A stretch of 34,372 nt of DNA. Origin: Akkermansia muciniphila (lineage in GTDB: Bacteria > Verrucomicrobiota > Verrucomicrobiia > Limisphaerales > F1-80-MAGS106). A model generated the notes under the pieces. That model searched no databases and was not told the origin of the DNA. It saw nothing but the letters and a program-made list of their open reading frames with translations. Each line of letters starts with the position of its first letter. Position 1 is the first letter of the stretch. Both the position numbers and the translations under genes were made by a program. This document shows positions 1 to 8,695 of this stretch, one piece after another. Location of the stretch: the NCBI GenBank assembly GCA_945865375.1, contig CAMBEJ010000046.1:1-34372 (forward strand), in the 5' to 3' direction.

Positions 1-3000
1 ATCCTGCCGGTCGAGAGCCAGATGCATGTCGTGATGGAGATCGACCCGACGCGCTCAGGCCTCTGCGGCACATGCAAGAAAGGGATTGAACCATCTCTTC
101 ATCCGATTGCTCAGGAGCCCACGACCGAGCCCATCAGGGTTTCTTTGAATTCAATTCCGCCGGAGCAACCGCCCTTGGTCTCAACCAAAGTTTCGATCGT
201 GGATTTGATGGTCATCTACACGCCGGAAGCCTTGGCGGGAGCGGGCGGGACAGAAGCCATGAATGCGTTCATCGATCTGGCGACCACAGAGGCAAACACT
301 ATCCACCAAAACAGCCGTACGACCGCGCGATTCCGCCTGGTCCATCGTGGCCTGGTCAATTACTTGGAGGCACCCAATCTTTCGACAAACCTGAGCCGGT
401 TGCAGTCGACCAGTGATGGGTTCATGGATGAGATCCATACGATTCGCACAGCTCATCAAGCCGACATCGTTTGCCTGATTACCGAGACGTCTGATCCAGG
501 CATCGCGGGGCTGGCCTTCACACTAACCGATCCGTCTTCAGCGGCATCTCGGAGTTTTGCCTTTGCGGTGGTGCAGCGGTCAAGTGCCGTGGGCGGCAGC
601 TATGCCTTCACACACGAGATCGGACATGTGCTGGGTTGCCAGCACGATCGCGACCATGCCCTCGACTCGGATCAGAAACCTCTCCCTGGCTCTTATCCCT
701 TCTCATTCGGCTTCAGGTTCGACGCAAACGGCACCACCTATCGAACAGTGATGGCTTACAATCCGGGCATCCCAATTCCCTACTTCTCGAACCCGAACCT
801 CAGTTATCTCGGGGTGAGAATCGGTGTGCCCGCAGGTGTGGGCGTCACCAACGCGTGCGACAATGCCCAATCCATCTCGCTCAATGCCAGCCTCGTTTCC
901 TCGTTCGTCGGGCCTGCAATTCAAACTTTTCCTCCGCAGGTGAGCTTGACCTCCCCGGTGGCGGGAACCGTGACCGGGTCGGATGCCGATCTGACCTTGA
1001 CCGCGTCCGCTACGGATTCGGACGGCTCGATCCGGCAGGTGGAGTTTTATGCCGATGCACGGATCCTCGGGGTGGCGACGAGCAGTCCCTACACGATTGT
1101 GTGGACCAATGTCCCCGCCGGCACCTACCACTTGACCGCACGGGCGATCGATGACCTGGGTGCTTCATCCGTGGCCAGCAGGTCTGTCCTCATGGTCCGT
1201 CCCAAAAACGATGACTTTGCTTCGCCCACAACCTTGGCCGGATCGGCTCCGGTCATCTCGGATTCGAGCCGCGCGGGAACGCGTGAAGCCGGCGAACCCA
1301 GCCATTCCAACAACGCAGGAGGAAGTTCGATCTGGTATATCTGGACGCCGACAAAGTCGGGCAGCGTCAGGTTGTCGGCTACGGCGGCTGGATTCACACC
1401 GCTCCCTGGCATTTACACGGGCACCGCGCTTTCCGATCTTGTTCCACAGATGAAATCGACCTCGTTCGATGCGACCTCGGCGCTGGCCCTTTTTGACGCG
1501 GTGGCCGGCACACGCTACTTCATCGCTGTGGATGGTGCCGGAGGTGGTTCTGGGGAATTCAGCCTCAGTCTCATGTTGCTAGAAGCACCTGCAAACGATG
1601 ATTATGCCAACCGCACAATCCTCGACGGAACGGACATCGAACTTCTCACCCATAACGAGTTCGCAACCACAGAGTTGGGAGAGCCGTCACAATACTCAAG
1701 TAATCCGGGTGGCAAGTCCATTTGGTTTGAGTGGACGGCACCACGGGCAGGAACGGTGATGGTCACCTGCACGGCGGTTGGATTTCTCGTCCTCCAGGAT
1801 GTCTATACGGGAACAAGCGTCACAGGTTTGACCGTGGCCACGGATCGAAGTTTTACTTCGGACCCGGCCCGTCACGCCACCACCCTCAAGTTCGATGCCA
1901 CAGCGGGGCGGAGCTACAGTCTTGTGGCGGCTGGTTTGGGAGGCACATCAGGTACTTTCGCCTTCAAGTTAGTGATGCCTCCAACCCCATCGAACGATGA
2001 TTTCTCGAACAGCGCCCAGTTGAACGGCACGAGCATCAGCTTCGATTCGACCACTACCTATGCGACGACCGAACTGGGCGAAGGACGGCATGGAGGACAA
2101 GTGACCGGAAAATCCGTCTGGTACACGTGGACAGCCCCGCGCTCGGGACCTGTAATCATCAAATCCCAGGGTGTCACGCCCAGTTTCCTTCCGATTGCCG
2201 ACATCTATGTGGGAACATCCGTCAGCAACCTAACGACGGTCTCAGGACGCACCATCGGGTTGGTGGTCAGCAACCGGATCTCCACCGTCAGCTTTGCGGC
2301 ACAAATCAACCAGACCTATGCGCTGGTGATTGCCGGCTTTTCCGCTCTCACAGGTGACTTTACGCTGGCGATCGAGATGCCCTCGCCGCCGGTGAACGAC
2401 GACTTTGCGAATCGCAGTCCGAAAGCCGGTGCATTGTGGTCGGTGGATGCGGTCAATTTGTATGCGAGCTCCGAAGTCGGCGAACCCGATCACGCGGGCA
2501 ACAAAGGCGGAAAATCGATCTGGTACTCCTGGACGGCACCCGTGTCAGGCCCAGTCACCGTGACAGCAACCGGTGACCGTTTTGTCGTCCTCCTGGATGT
2601 CTATTCCGGCAATAGTGTGTCCAACCTCGCGCCTGTCTCCCGGACGATCAGGTTTCCGAGCACGAACTTTATAACCACGATGACCTTCAGCGCCCGTTAC
2701 TCAACCCACTACGCAATCGCGCTGGATGGGTTCAACGGGGGAATGGGCACAAACACGCTGGTGTTTATCGCTCCCAACACCCCGCCCTCCTTGGTGACAA
2801 CCAGCGCCTCATTCACGGCCGCCGACTTCAAGCTGGATGTGACCGGAAGCGCGGGGACGAAGTTCGTCGTCCAGGCCTCCGCCGATCTCGAGTCATGGAC
2901 CGACATTCTGGCGGCGAGTTTCGTCACCGACGTGTTCCATGTAGTGGACACAAACGCTCCAAAGGTTCCGTTTCGATTTTATAGGGCGCTTCCGCGGCCC

Positions 3001-3003
3001 TGA
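1..3003 (+). CDS. Secreted reprolysin-like zinc metalloprotease with Ig-like domain and four tandem NDDF repeats (5' partial)
   Basis: The reading frame is open to the left edge, so the start and any signal peptide lie outside; the first internal ATG is at 22. Counting from it, residues 198-208 hold HEIGHVLGCQH, the HExxHxxGxxH zinc site of metzincins, followed by the Met-turn segment TYRTVMAYNPG. These are the catalytic marks of the reprolysin (M12B-like) family. After the protease come an Ig-like domain (about 304-392) and four copies of a domain starting NDDF/NDDY at about residues 396, 525, 658 and 792, spaced 129-134 residues, each with a conserved G(K/S)SIWYxWT core. The last 75 residues (VVQASADLESWTDI...FYRALP) resemble the C-terminal tails of verrucomicrobial exported proteins. 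An extracellular protease that uses the repeats for binding or surface attachment is likely; its substrate is unknown. No neighbouring gene is clearly linked to it. Confidence 0.85.
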   Translation: MLPVESQMHVVMEIDPTRSGLCGTCKKGIEPSLHPIAQEPTTEPIRVSLNSIPPEQPPLVSTKVSIVDLMVIYTPEALAGAGGTEAMNAFIDLATTEANTIHQNSRTTARFRLVHRGLVNYLEAPNLSTNLSRLQSTSDGFMDEIHTIRTAHQADIVCLITETSDPGIAGLAFTLTDPSSAASRSFAFAVVQRSSAVGGSYAFTHEIGHVLGCQHDRDHALDSDQKPLPGSYPFSFGFRFDANGTTYRTVMAYNPGIPIPYFSNPNLSYLGVRIGVPAGVGVTNACDNAQSISLNASLVSSFVGPAIQTFPPQVSLTSPVAGTVTGSDADLTLTASATDSDGSIRQVEFYADARILGVATSSPYTIVWTNVPAGTYHLTARAIDDLGASSVASRSVLMVRPKNDDFASPTTLAGSAPVISDSSRAGTREAGEPSHSNNAGGSSIWYIWTPTKSGSVRLSATAAGFTPLPGIYTGTALSDLVPQMKSTSFDATSALALFDAVAGTRYFIAVDGAGGGSGEFSLSLMLLEAPANDDYANRTILDGTDIELLTHNEFATTELGEPSQYSSNPGGKSIWFEWTAPRAGTVMVTCTAVGFLVLQDVYTGTSVTGLTVATDRSFTSDPARHATTLKFDATAGRSYSLVAAGLGGTSGTFAFKLVMPPTPSNDDFSNSAQLNGTSISFDSTTTYATTELGEGRHGGQVTGKSVWYTWTAPRSGPVIIKSQGVTPSFLPIADIYVGTSVSNLTTVSGRTIGLVVSNRISTVSFAAQINQTYALVIAGFSALTGDFTLAIEMPSPPVNDDFANRSPKAGALWSVDAVNLYASSEVGEPDHAGNKGGKSIWYSWTAPVSGPVTVTATGDRFVVLLDVYSGNSVSNLAPVSRTIRFPSTNFITTMTFSARYSTHYAIALDGFNGGMGTNTLVFIAPNTPPSLVTTSASFTAADFKLDVTGSAGTKFVVQASADLESWTDILAASFVTDVFHVVDTNAPKVPFRFYRALPRP

Positions 3004-3143
3004 TCTTGGGGCGGTTGATGCCTGGAGACCTTCTGGCGCAACGTCCGCTGCCAGGACTTCTATCCTCATGCTAACCCTCCAACTTAATCCAACAACGATA
3101 AGGAGCTGTTCGTTCTGTTAACGAGATCGACCACCCGGTATGA

Positions 3144-3905
3144 TTGTCGAAAATCGCCACGATGAAACCTGATGTCGCTGAGAACGTTCCCGGCAGTTCG
3201 ACCGCCACCCTATTTCGGGCGCGTGGTCTCACCAAGGTTTACGGCATGGGTGAAACCGAAATCCAGGCTTTGGCGGGCGTTGACCTGGATCTGGGCGAGG
3301 GCGAATTGATCGTGCTTCTGGGACCGTCTGGCAGCGGGAAAACAACGCTCCTCAACAACCTCGGCGGGCTGGACGTGCCGACATCCGGCGAGCTTTCTTA
3401 CCGTGGAATGGATCTCACCCAGGCGAGTGAACATGAGCTCACGCGATACCGCCGCGAGTCTGTCGGCTTCATCTTTCAGTTCTACAACCTGATCCCGAGC
3501 CTGACCGCGAGAGAGAATGTGGCGCTCATCACCGAGATCGCACGGGATCCGATGGAGGCCGAGGAGGCGCTTGGGATGGTGAATCTCGGAGGCCGGCTCG
3601 ACCATTTTCCGGCCCAGCTTTCGGGCGGTGAGCAACAACGTGTGGCCATTGCCCGCGCGATCGCCAAACGCCCTGAGGTGTTGCTCTGTGATGAGCCGAC
3701 CGGCGCCCTGGATATTAGGACAGGGATCGTCGTCCTCGAAGCTATCGAGCGGGCCAACCGCGAGTTGGGTACCCTGACGGTCCTGATCACGCACAATGCC
3801 GCCATGGCGGACATGGCCGACCGAGTGCTCTATTTCTCCGACGGCCGCGTGCATCGCGAGCGGCGAAACGCAACCCGCGCCCCCGCAAGCAGCTTGAGTT
3901 GGTGA
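3144..3905 (+). CDS. ABC transporter ATP-binding protein (MacB/LolD-type)
   Basis: This is the nucleotide-binding subunit of an inner-membrane ABC system acting on lipids, lipoproteins or small exported molecules. Walker [10 protein letters not shown] is at residues 60-68, the signature LSGGEQQ at 159-165 and Walker B LLCDEP with D183/E184, followed by the D-loop GALD. The length (253 aa) and the phrase [19 protein letters not shown] are typical of the MacB/LolD/FtsE class. The longest frame starts at TTG 3144, directly after an in-frame stop. ATG 3162 is an equally plausible start giving 247 aa; neither has a strong ribosome binding site, although AAGGAG lies at about 3101-3106. The stop overlaps the permease start as TGATG, implying translational coupling. 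It is the first gene of a three-gene export module. Confidence 0.93.
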   Translation: MSKIATMKPDVAENVPGSSTATLFRARGLTKVYGMGETEIQALAGVDLDLGEGELIVLLGPSGSGKTTLLNNLGGLDVPTSGELSYRGMDLTQASEHELTRYRRESVGFIFQFYNLIPSLTARENVALITEIARDPMEAEEALGMVNLGGRLDHFPAQLSGGEQQRVAIARAIAKRPEVLLCDEPTGALDIRTGIVVLEAIERANRELGTLTVLITHNAAMADMADRVLYFSDGRVHRERRNATRAPASSLSW

Positions 3906-6271
3906 TGGACTCTCTTCTCAACCGTAAGATGTGGCGCGACCTTCGGCGCATGAAGGGGCAGGCCATCGCGGTCTCTCTGGTGATGGCTTGCGGCCTCGCC
4001 ATGATGATCATGGCCCGAAGCCTGATTCATTCCCTCGGATCTACCCAGTTGGAATACTACCAAGCCAACCGGTTTGCCGATGTCTTTGCCCAGGTGAAAC
4101 GGGCTCCGAATGCGATGGCCGCGCGGGTGGCGGAAATCCCCGGCGTCGCAGCCGTCCAAACGGGTGTCTCCGTACAGATCACTCTGGACATTCCTGGCTT
4201 GGATGAGCCAGCCAGCGGCCTGATGCGCTCACTGCCGGACGTGGGACTCCCAGAGCTGAACCGCCTGTTCTTGCGCGAAGGCCGTTGGCTCTCTCCCCAC
4301 GCCAGGGATGAGGTGTTGGTCAGCGAGGCATTTGCCAGCGCCAACACCCTGAAACCGGGCGATCGTATCGCCATCTTGCTCAATGGACGCCGCCTCAACT
4401 TCCGCGTCGCAGGAATAGTTCTTTCCCCTGAATTTGTCTTTGAATCCCGCCCCGGAAGCGCGCTTCCGGACAACCGTTCCTATGGCATTTTTTGGATGCC
4501 TTACAACGAGCTGGCCACCGCTTTCGATATGGACGGCGCCTTTAATTTTCTCGCGCTCACGCTCTCACCCGGCGCGTCGGAGCACTCTGTCATGGCCCCT
4601 CTGGATCGCCTGCTCGGACCCTACGGAGGGCGCAGCTCCTTCGGGCGCAGCGACCATCCCTCCCATGTCCGTGTGACGGACGAAATCCGCGTCCTGCGAA
4701 CGTTGTCCGTGGGGTTCCCGCTCGTGTTTCTCAGCGTGGCCGCATTCATGACCAACGCCGTGCTCTCCCGTCTCGTGGCCTTGCAACGCGAGCAGATCGC
4801 CATCCTGAAGGCGTTCGGCTTCAGCAACCGAGAGATCGCGTCGCATTACATGAAGTTCGCGCTCGTGATGGTTGCAGCCGGCACCGTTTTCGGTGGTTTG
4901 GGTGGGGTTTTCCTGGGTCATCAACTCGTCGGGATGTACCACTTGTTTTTCCGTTTCCCAGAGCTGGCGTTCCGCTTCGATTATTCCGCTCTCCTCCTCG
5001 CCCTAGTGGTCAGCACGGCTGCAGCTTCCATCGGCGTCCTCGGCGCCATCCGACGCGCCGCGAATCTCCCTCCAGCGGAGGCGATGCGGCCTGAACCGCC
5101 CGCCAATTACCGCCCCGCATTCGTGGAGCGCACGGGTGTCGGACATCTTCTCTCCCACAGCTTTCGCATCGCCGTCCGCAACCTCGAACGCAAACCTTCT
5201 CAAGCCTTTTTCACAGTCGCAGGCCTCGCGCTGGCAACAGGCATTCTCATCGTCCCCAACTGCTTTCGTGACGGTGTTCAGCACGTGCTGGGGTTCCAGT
5301 GGGACGTCGTTCAACGCCAGGAGATGAGCATTGGATTGATCGAACCGGACAGCCTCAAAGCCAGTTATGCGCTCCGCCAACTGCCCGGTGCCATCGACGT
5401 GGAACCCTTCCGAAACGCCGCAGTTCGCATCCATTTCGGCCATCGCCATCGACAGTTGGGCATCCAGGGTGTGCCCGCCAATAGCCGCCATAATCGGGTC
5501 ATTGACTCCCACTCGCGTCAGATTTCCCTGCCTTCGGAAGGGTTGATTGTCTCCACAAAACTCGCCGAAGTCCTCGGCGCGCGCCTGGGAGATCGGTTGG
5601 AGGTGGAGGTGTTGGAAGGGAACCGGCCTGTTCGCACGGTGCCGCTGGCGGGTCTCAGCGAAGACTTCGCCGGAATTGCCGCCTACATGGACATGCACGC
5701 GCTGAACCGCCTGCTTGGCGAGGGCGACGTCATTTCGGGTGCCAGCTTTTCGGTCGACGGTGCCCAACGAAGCGCGTTCCTCAACGCGTTGAAGACCGTT
5801 CCGCGCGTGGGCTGGGTCGTGATCAAGGAGTCCCTCCGAGCAAATTTCAAGAAAACCACGGCGGCGAGCATCAACCTGCTCCAGACACTTTACCTGATCC
5901 TGGCGACGATCGTCGCTTTCGGCGTGGTCTATAACAACGCAAGGATTTCGCTGGCCGAGCGGGCCCGCGAGCTGGCCACTCTCCGGGTTATTGGGTTTTC
6001 AAGGCGCGAGGTCGGCGCTGTACTCATCACGGAGCTTGTGATTCTGGCGCTCATCGCCGTGCCTCTCGGGCTCCTGATCGGAACCGGTTTCGCCAGCTTC
6101 ATCCTCAAGGCTGTGAACACCGAAACCGTGCGACTGCCTCTGGTTCTGACTGCGAGCAATTACGCATTTGCCACGTTGACGGTGACGATCGCTTCCGCTC
6201 TCTCGGCCCTGGTCGTGCTGCGCCTGCTCAACCACTTGAACCTCGTCGGAGCACTCAAAGCCCCCGAATAG
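3905..6271 (+). CDS. ABC transporter permease with two FtsX domains
   Basis: A 788-residue inner-membrane permease that partners the preceding ATPase. I see about eight transmembrane segments: one near the N-terminus (IAVSLVMACGLAMMIMA), three in a first FtsX domain (about 275-395, with the loop REQIAILKAFGFSNREI), one starting the second half (FFTVAGLALATGILIV), and three in a second FtsX domain near the C-terminus (loop RARELATLRVIGFSRREV). Large MacB-type periplasmic domains lie between. The duplicated FtsX architecture means a single polypeptide may supply both membrane halves, as in YbbP- or LolC/E-like permeases. ATG 3905 is preferred over TTG 3899 because it overlaps the upstream TGA by one base. 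The substrate cannot be read from the sequence. Confidence 0.92.
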   Translation: MDSLLNRKMWRDLRRMKGQAIAVSLVMACGLAMMIMARSLIHSLGSTQLEYYQANRFADVFAQVKRAPNAMAARVAEIPGVAAVQTGVSVQITLDIPGLDEPASGLMRSLPDVGLPELNRLFLREGRWLSPHARDEVLVSEAFASANTLKPGDRIAILLNGRRLNFRVAGIVLSPEFVFESRPGSALPDNRSYGIFWMPYNELATAFDMDGAFNFLALTLSPGASEHSVMAPLDRLLGPYGGRSSFGRSDHPSHVRVTDEIRVLRTLSVGFPLVFLSVAAFMTNAVLSRLVALQREQIAILKAFGFSNREIASHYMKFALVMVAAGTVFGGLGGVFLGHQLVGMYHLFFRFPELAFRFDYSALLLALVVSTAAASIGVLGAIRRAANLPPAEAMRPEPPANYRPAFVERTGVGHLLSHSFRIAVRNLERKPSQAFFTVAGLALATGILIVPNCFRDGVQHVLGFQWDVVQRQEMSIGLIEPDSLKASYALRQLPGAIDVEPFRNAAVRIHFGHRHRQLGIQGVPANSRHNRVIDSHSRQISLPSEGLIVSTKLAEVLGARLGDRLEVEVLEGNRPVRTVPLAGLSEDFAGIAAYMDMHALNRLLGEGDVISGASFSVDGAQRSAFLNALKTVPRVGWVVIKESLRANFKKTTAASINLLQTLYLILATIVAFGVVYNNARISLAERARELATLRVIGFSRREVGAVLITELVILALIAVPLGLLIGTGFASFILKAVNTETVRLPLVLTASNYAFATLTVTIASALSALVVLRLLNHLNLVGALKAPE

Positions 6272-6301
6272 AAAACCTCGATTCCGACACTCTTACCGAC
6301 C

Positions 6302-7531
6302 ATGAATCCCAGTCCTCCTGAAAAACCAACCGCTCCCGTGGCCCGACGAAATAATGGCCCTGCCCAACGTCGGCCCCCATGGCTTCCTTACGCCGGTGCG
6401 ATCGCCCTGGTCGCCGCCATCACCGCGGGTTTTTGGCCAAAGCCGACTCCCGTTGAGGTCGCTCGGGTCACGGTTGGATTGCTGCGCTCGACCGTTACCG
6501 AGGAGGGCAGAACCCGCGTTCGTCAAAGGTTCACGGTGGCCGCTCCAGTGATGGGCCAACTGCGCCGCATCCACTTCAAGCCCGGTGCGGAAGTCCGCGC
6601 GGATGAAACCGTCCTTGCCGTCGTGGACCCTCTCCCGCCAGTCATGCTGGACGCCCGGAGCCGGGCGCTCAGTGAGGCCCGCCGTGACACCGCTGTCGCC
6701 AACCTCGATAAAGCCCGTGCAGCCCACACCCATGCGTCGAGCGAATGGAGCCGCTTTGAGAAATTGCACACGGAAAAATCCATCTCATCCCAGGAGCTCG
6801 AAGCCGCTCGCTGGCGCGAGATTGCCGCAGCCAAGGACAAGACCGCCACCGAAAGCGTCCTGCGCCAGGTCGAGGCGGAGCTCACCGAGTTCAGTTCCAT
6901 GACGGGCGGCGGAACGAATCTGATCCGCACTCCCACGGAGGTCAAATCGCCAGTCAGCGGCCGGGTCCTGCGGGTGTTTGAGGAAAGTTCCCGTGTGGTC
7001 GTCGCCGGCGCCCCTTTGTTGGAGGTCGGGGATCCGGGCGACCTTGAAGTCATCATTGAAGTTCTCTCACGCGATGGTGCTGCCATCGTTCCGGGAACAA
7101 AAGTGGAGCTCGACCAATGGGGCGGCGATGGGCTGCTCGAGGCCAAAGTCCGGCTCGTGGAACCTTCCGCATTCACAAAGGTCTCTGCCTTGGGTGTGCA
7201 AGAACAACGGGTTAATGTCCTCGCCGATCTGATCACCCCGCCAGAACAAAGGCGCAATCTGGGCGATAATTTCCGGGTCGAAGCGCGAATCATCGTCTGG
7301 GAAGCCGCTCAGGCTCTGAAAGTGCCCGCTGGCGCGCTGTTCCGACGCGGACAGAACTGGGCTGCTTTCGTGGTCTCCAAGGGACACGCGCAGTGGCGAC
7401 AAGTTAAAACGGGCCGCTCCAGCGGAGCCGAGACGCAGGTGGCCGAGGGTCTCAAGGAAGGCGAGGAAGTCATCCTCTATCCCGGCGACCGCATCCAGGA
7501 CGGATTGCGCGTTCACACAATAACGATTTAA
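6302..7531 (+). CDS. HlyD/MFP-family periplasmic adaptor subunit
   Basis: A 409-residue membrane fusion protein that would link the ABC permease to an outer-membrane channel or extract substrate from the membrane. After a basic N-terminus there is one membrane anchor (LPYAGAIALVAAITAGFW, about 24-41). Next come the first half of a lipoyl/barrel-sandwich domain (APVMGQLRRIHFKPGAEV), a coiled-coil hairpin (about 120-200, rich in Ala, Glu, Arg), the second lipoyl half (VKSPVSGRVLRVFEESSRVV), a beta-barrel domain and a membrane-proximal domain ending VILYPGDRIQDGLRV. It begins 30 bp after the permease, so the ATPase-permease-adaptor set is one transcription unit. The order resembles split MacAB or DevBCA-like exporters. 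No outer-membrane TolC gene is visible nearby. Confidence 0.9.
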   Translation: MNPSPPEKPTAPVARRNNGPAQRRPPWLPYAGAIALVAAITAGFWPKPTPVEVARVTVGLLRSTVTEEGRTRVRQRFTVAAPVMGQLRRIHFKPGAEVRADETVLAVVDPLPPVMLDARSRALSEARRDTAVANLDKARAAHTHASSEWSRFEKLHTEKSISSQELEAARWREIAAAKDKTATESVLRQVEAELTEFSSMTGGGTNLIRTPTEVKSPVSGRVLRVFEESSRVVVAGAPLLEVGDPGDLEVIIEVLSRDGAAIVPGTKVELDQWGGDGLLEAKVRLVEPSAFTKVSALGVQEQRVNVLADLITPPEQRRNLGDNFRVEARIIVWEAAQALKVPAGALFRRGQNWAAFVVSKGHAQWRQVKTGRSSGAETQVAEGLKEGEEVILYPGDRIQDGLRVHTITI

Positions 7532-7534
7532 TAG

Positions 7535-7568
7535 GCCTAATCGTAATCGTAGTCTTAATCTCAATCTC
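7535..7568. repeat. Short simple repeat (TAATCG/TAATCT-like hexamers)
   Basis: Imperfect repeats of a TAATCG/TAATCT-like unit follow the adaptor stop codon in the 193-bp gap before the next gene. No gene or clear terminator is seen in the rest of that gap. Confidence 0.5.
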
Positions 7569-7724
7569 TACCGCTGTTTCCGAAGGCCACATCCGGAGAT
7601 TTGGAGTCAGGTTAAGACCTGTCTGTCCACTGGAGGTTTTTCATCGTTCTTCTCGTGTGTTTCGCAGATCTCACTATTTTTTCCAGATTGAGTTCTGCAA
7701 ATCGGTTGTCAAAGTCTCCACTTC

Positions 7725-8510
7725 ATGGCCGTAAAACTGACAATTCTCGGAAGCGGTTCCGCAGGCAACTGCGCCTACTTGGAAACCGATTCGACCCGCA
7801 TCCTCGTGGACGCTGGTTTTAGTGGAAAACAAATTCGTGAACGACTCGCCGGCATCGCGCGCGCTCCCGAAACGTTGAGCGGCATCCTCATCACCCACGA
7901 GCATTCCGACCACATCACAGGACTCACCGGCCTGGCTTCCAAGCTCCGAATCCCCATCTATTGCAATCGCCTCACTAAAGATGCGATTGAGTACACCCTC
8001 AAGGCGACATTCGAATTTCGTGTGTTCGAAACCGGCTCGAGCTTCACCATCGGGGATCTCGAGGTGGATGCTTTTTCGATCCCCCACGATGCGCAAGATC
8101 CCGTCGGTTTTGTGGTGCGCTCCGCTGCGGGCAACTTCGGATTTCTCACTGACCTCGGGCACGCGACCAAGCTGGCCTTGGAACGTATACGGTGCGCCAA
8201 CGTGCTGCTGCTGGAATCCAACCACGACATCAAAATGCTCCAGGAAGACACCAAACGTCCTTGGAGCACCAAACAACGGATCCTGGGACGCCACGGGCAT
8301 TTGTCCAACGAAGCCGCCGCGGAGGTCGCAGACCAGATCCTCTCGGAAAGCCTGAGGCATCTCTTTCTCGGCCATTTGAGCCGCGACTGCAATCGGCCAG
8401 AACTTGCCCACAAAGTGGTCTCAGACCGACTCCGCAGCCGTGGCGCGACACACGTCCAGGTAGAAAACACATCACAGCAACAGCCCAATCGCACGCTGGT
8501 CTTGGGATAG
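7725..8510 (+). CDS. MBL-fold metallo-hydrolase, WalJ/YycJ (VicX) family
   Basis: A 261-residue cytoplasmic metallo-beta-lactamase-fold protein. The N-terminus KLTILGSGSAGNCAYLETDSTRILVDAGFS and the metal motif THEHSDHITG (H58, H60, D62, H63) match the WalJ/YycJ group, which is related to RNase Z-type nucleases and to proteins linked with cell-wall stress and DNA end processing. Further metal ligands are expected in FSIPHDAQDPVGF, FLTDLGHAT and LFLGHLSRDCN, all present. No signal peptide is seen. It stands alone between an intergenic simple repeat and a good intrinsic terminator at 8549-8571. The fold is certain; the exact substrate (nuclease activity or other) is inferred from the family. 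Confidence 0.88.
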   Translation: MAVKLTILGSGSAGNCAYLETDSTRILVDAGFSGKQIRERLAGIARAPETLSGILITHEHSDHITGLTGLASKLRIPIYCNRLTKDAIEYTLKATFEFRVFETGSSFTIGDLEVDAFSIPHDAQDPVGFVVRSAAGNFGFLTDLGHATKLALERIRCANVLLLESNHDIKMLQEDTKRPWSTKQRILGRHGHLSNEAAAEVADQILSESLRHLFLGHLSRDCNRPELAHKVVSDRLRSRGATHVQVENTSQQQPNRTLVLG

Positions 8511-8529
8511 TCGCGCGGTGAACCGTCCT

Positions 8530-8556
8530 TCAACGCTCAACGTTCAACGCTCAACG
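8530..8556. repeat. Heptamer array, four units of TCAACG(C/T)
   Basis: Four head-to-tail 7-bp units (TCAACGC, TCAACGT, TCAACGC, TCAACG) lie 20 bp after the WalJ-type gene. The last unit forms the left arm of the terminator hairpin that follows. Confidence 0.75.
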
Positions 8557-8571
8557 AAGTTGAGCCTTTTT
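8549..8571 (+). terminator. Rho-independent terminator after the WalJ-type gene
   Basis: A perfect 7-bp stem (GCTCAAC at 8549-8555, loop GAA, GTTGAGC at 8559-8565) is followed by CTTTTTC, the classical hairpin plus U-tract on the plus strand. It separates the metallo-hydrolase from the Sel1-repeat gene. Confidence 0.8.
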
Positions 8572-8695
8572 CGATTCTCCCTGATTCATCGCCCCAACTC
8601 ACATCCAATCGTTGGAGAGGTTCCATTTCCATGAACCTGACCGAAGGGTCCCTTACGGGTTTGCCTTTTTTGTGAACACCCCTAGGATGCGAGAT

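Noticed and set aside
5003-5767. Minus-strand frame of 254 codons
   Set aside because: It lies inside the two-FtsX permease gene and has no family features.
7674-8411. Minus-strand frame of 245 codons
   Set aside because: It is antisense to the WalJ-type gene, whose metal-binding motifs are clear.
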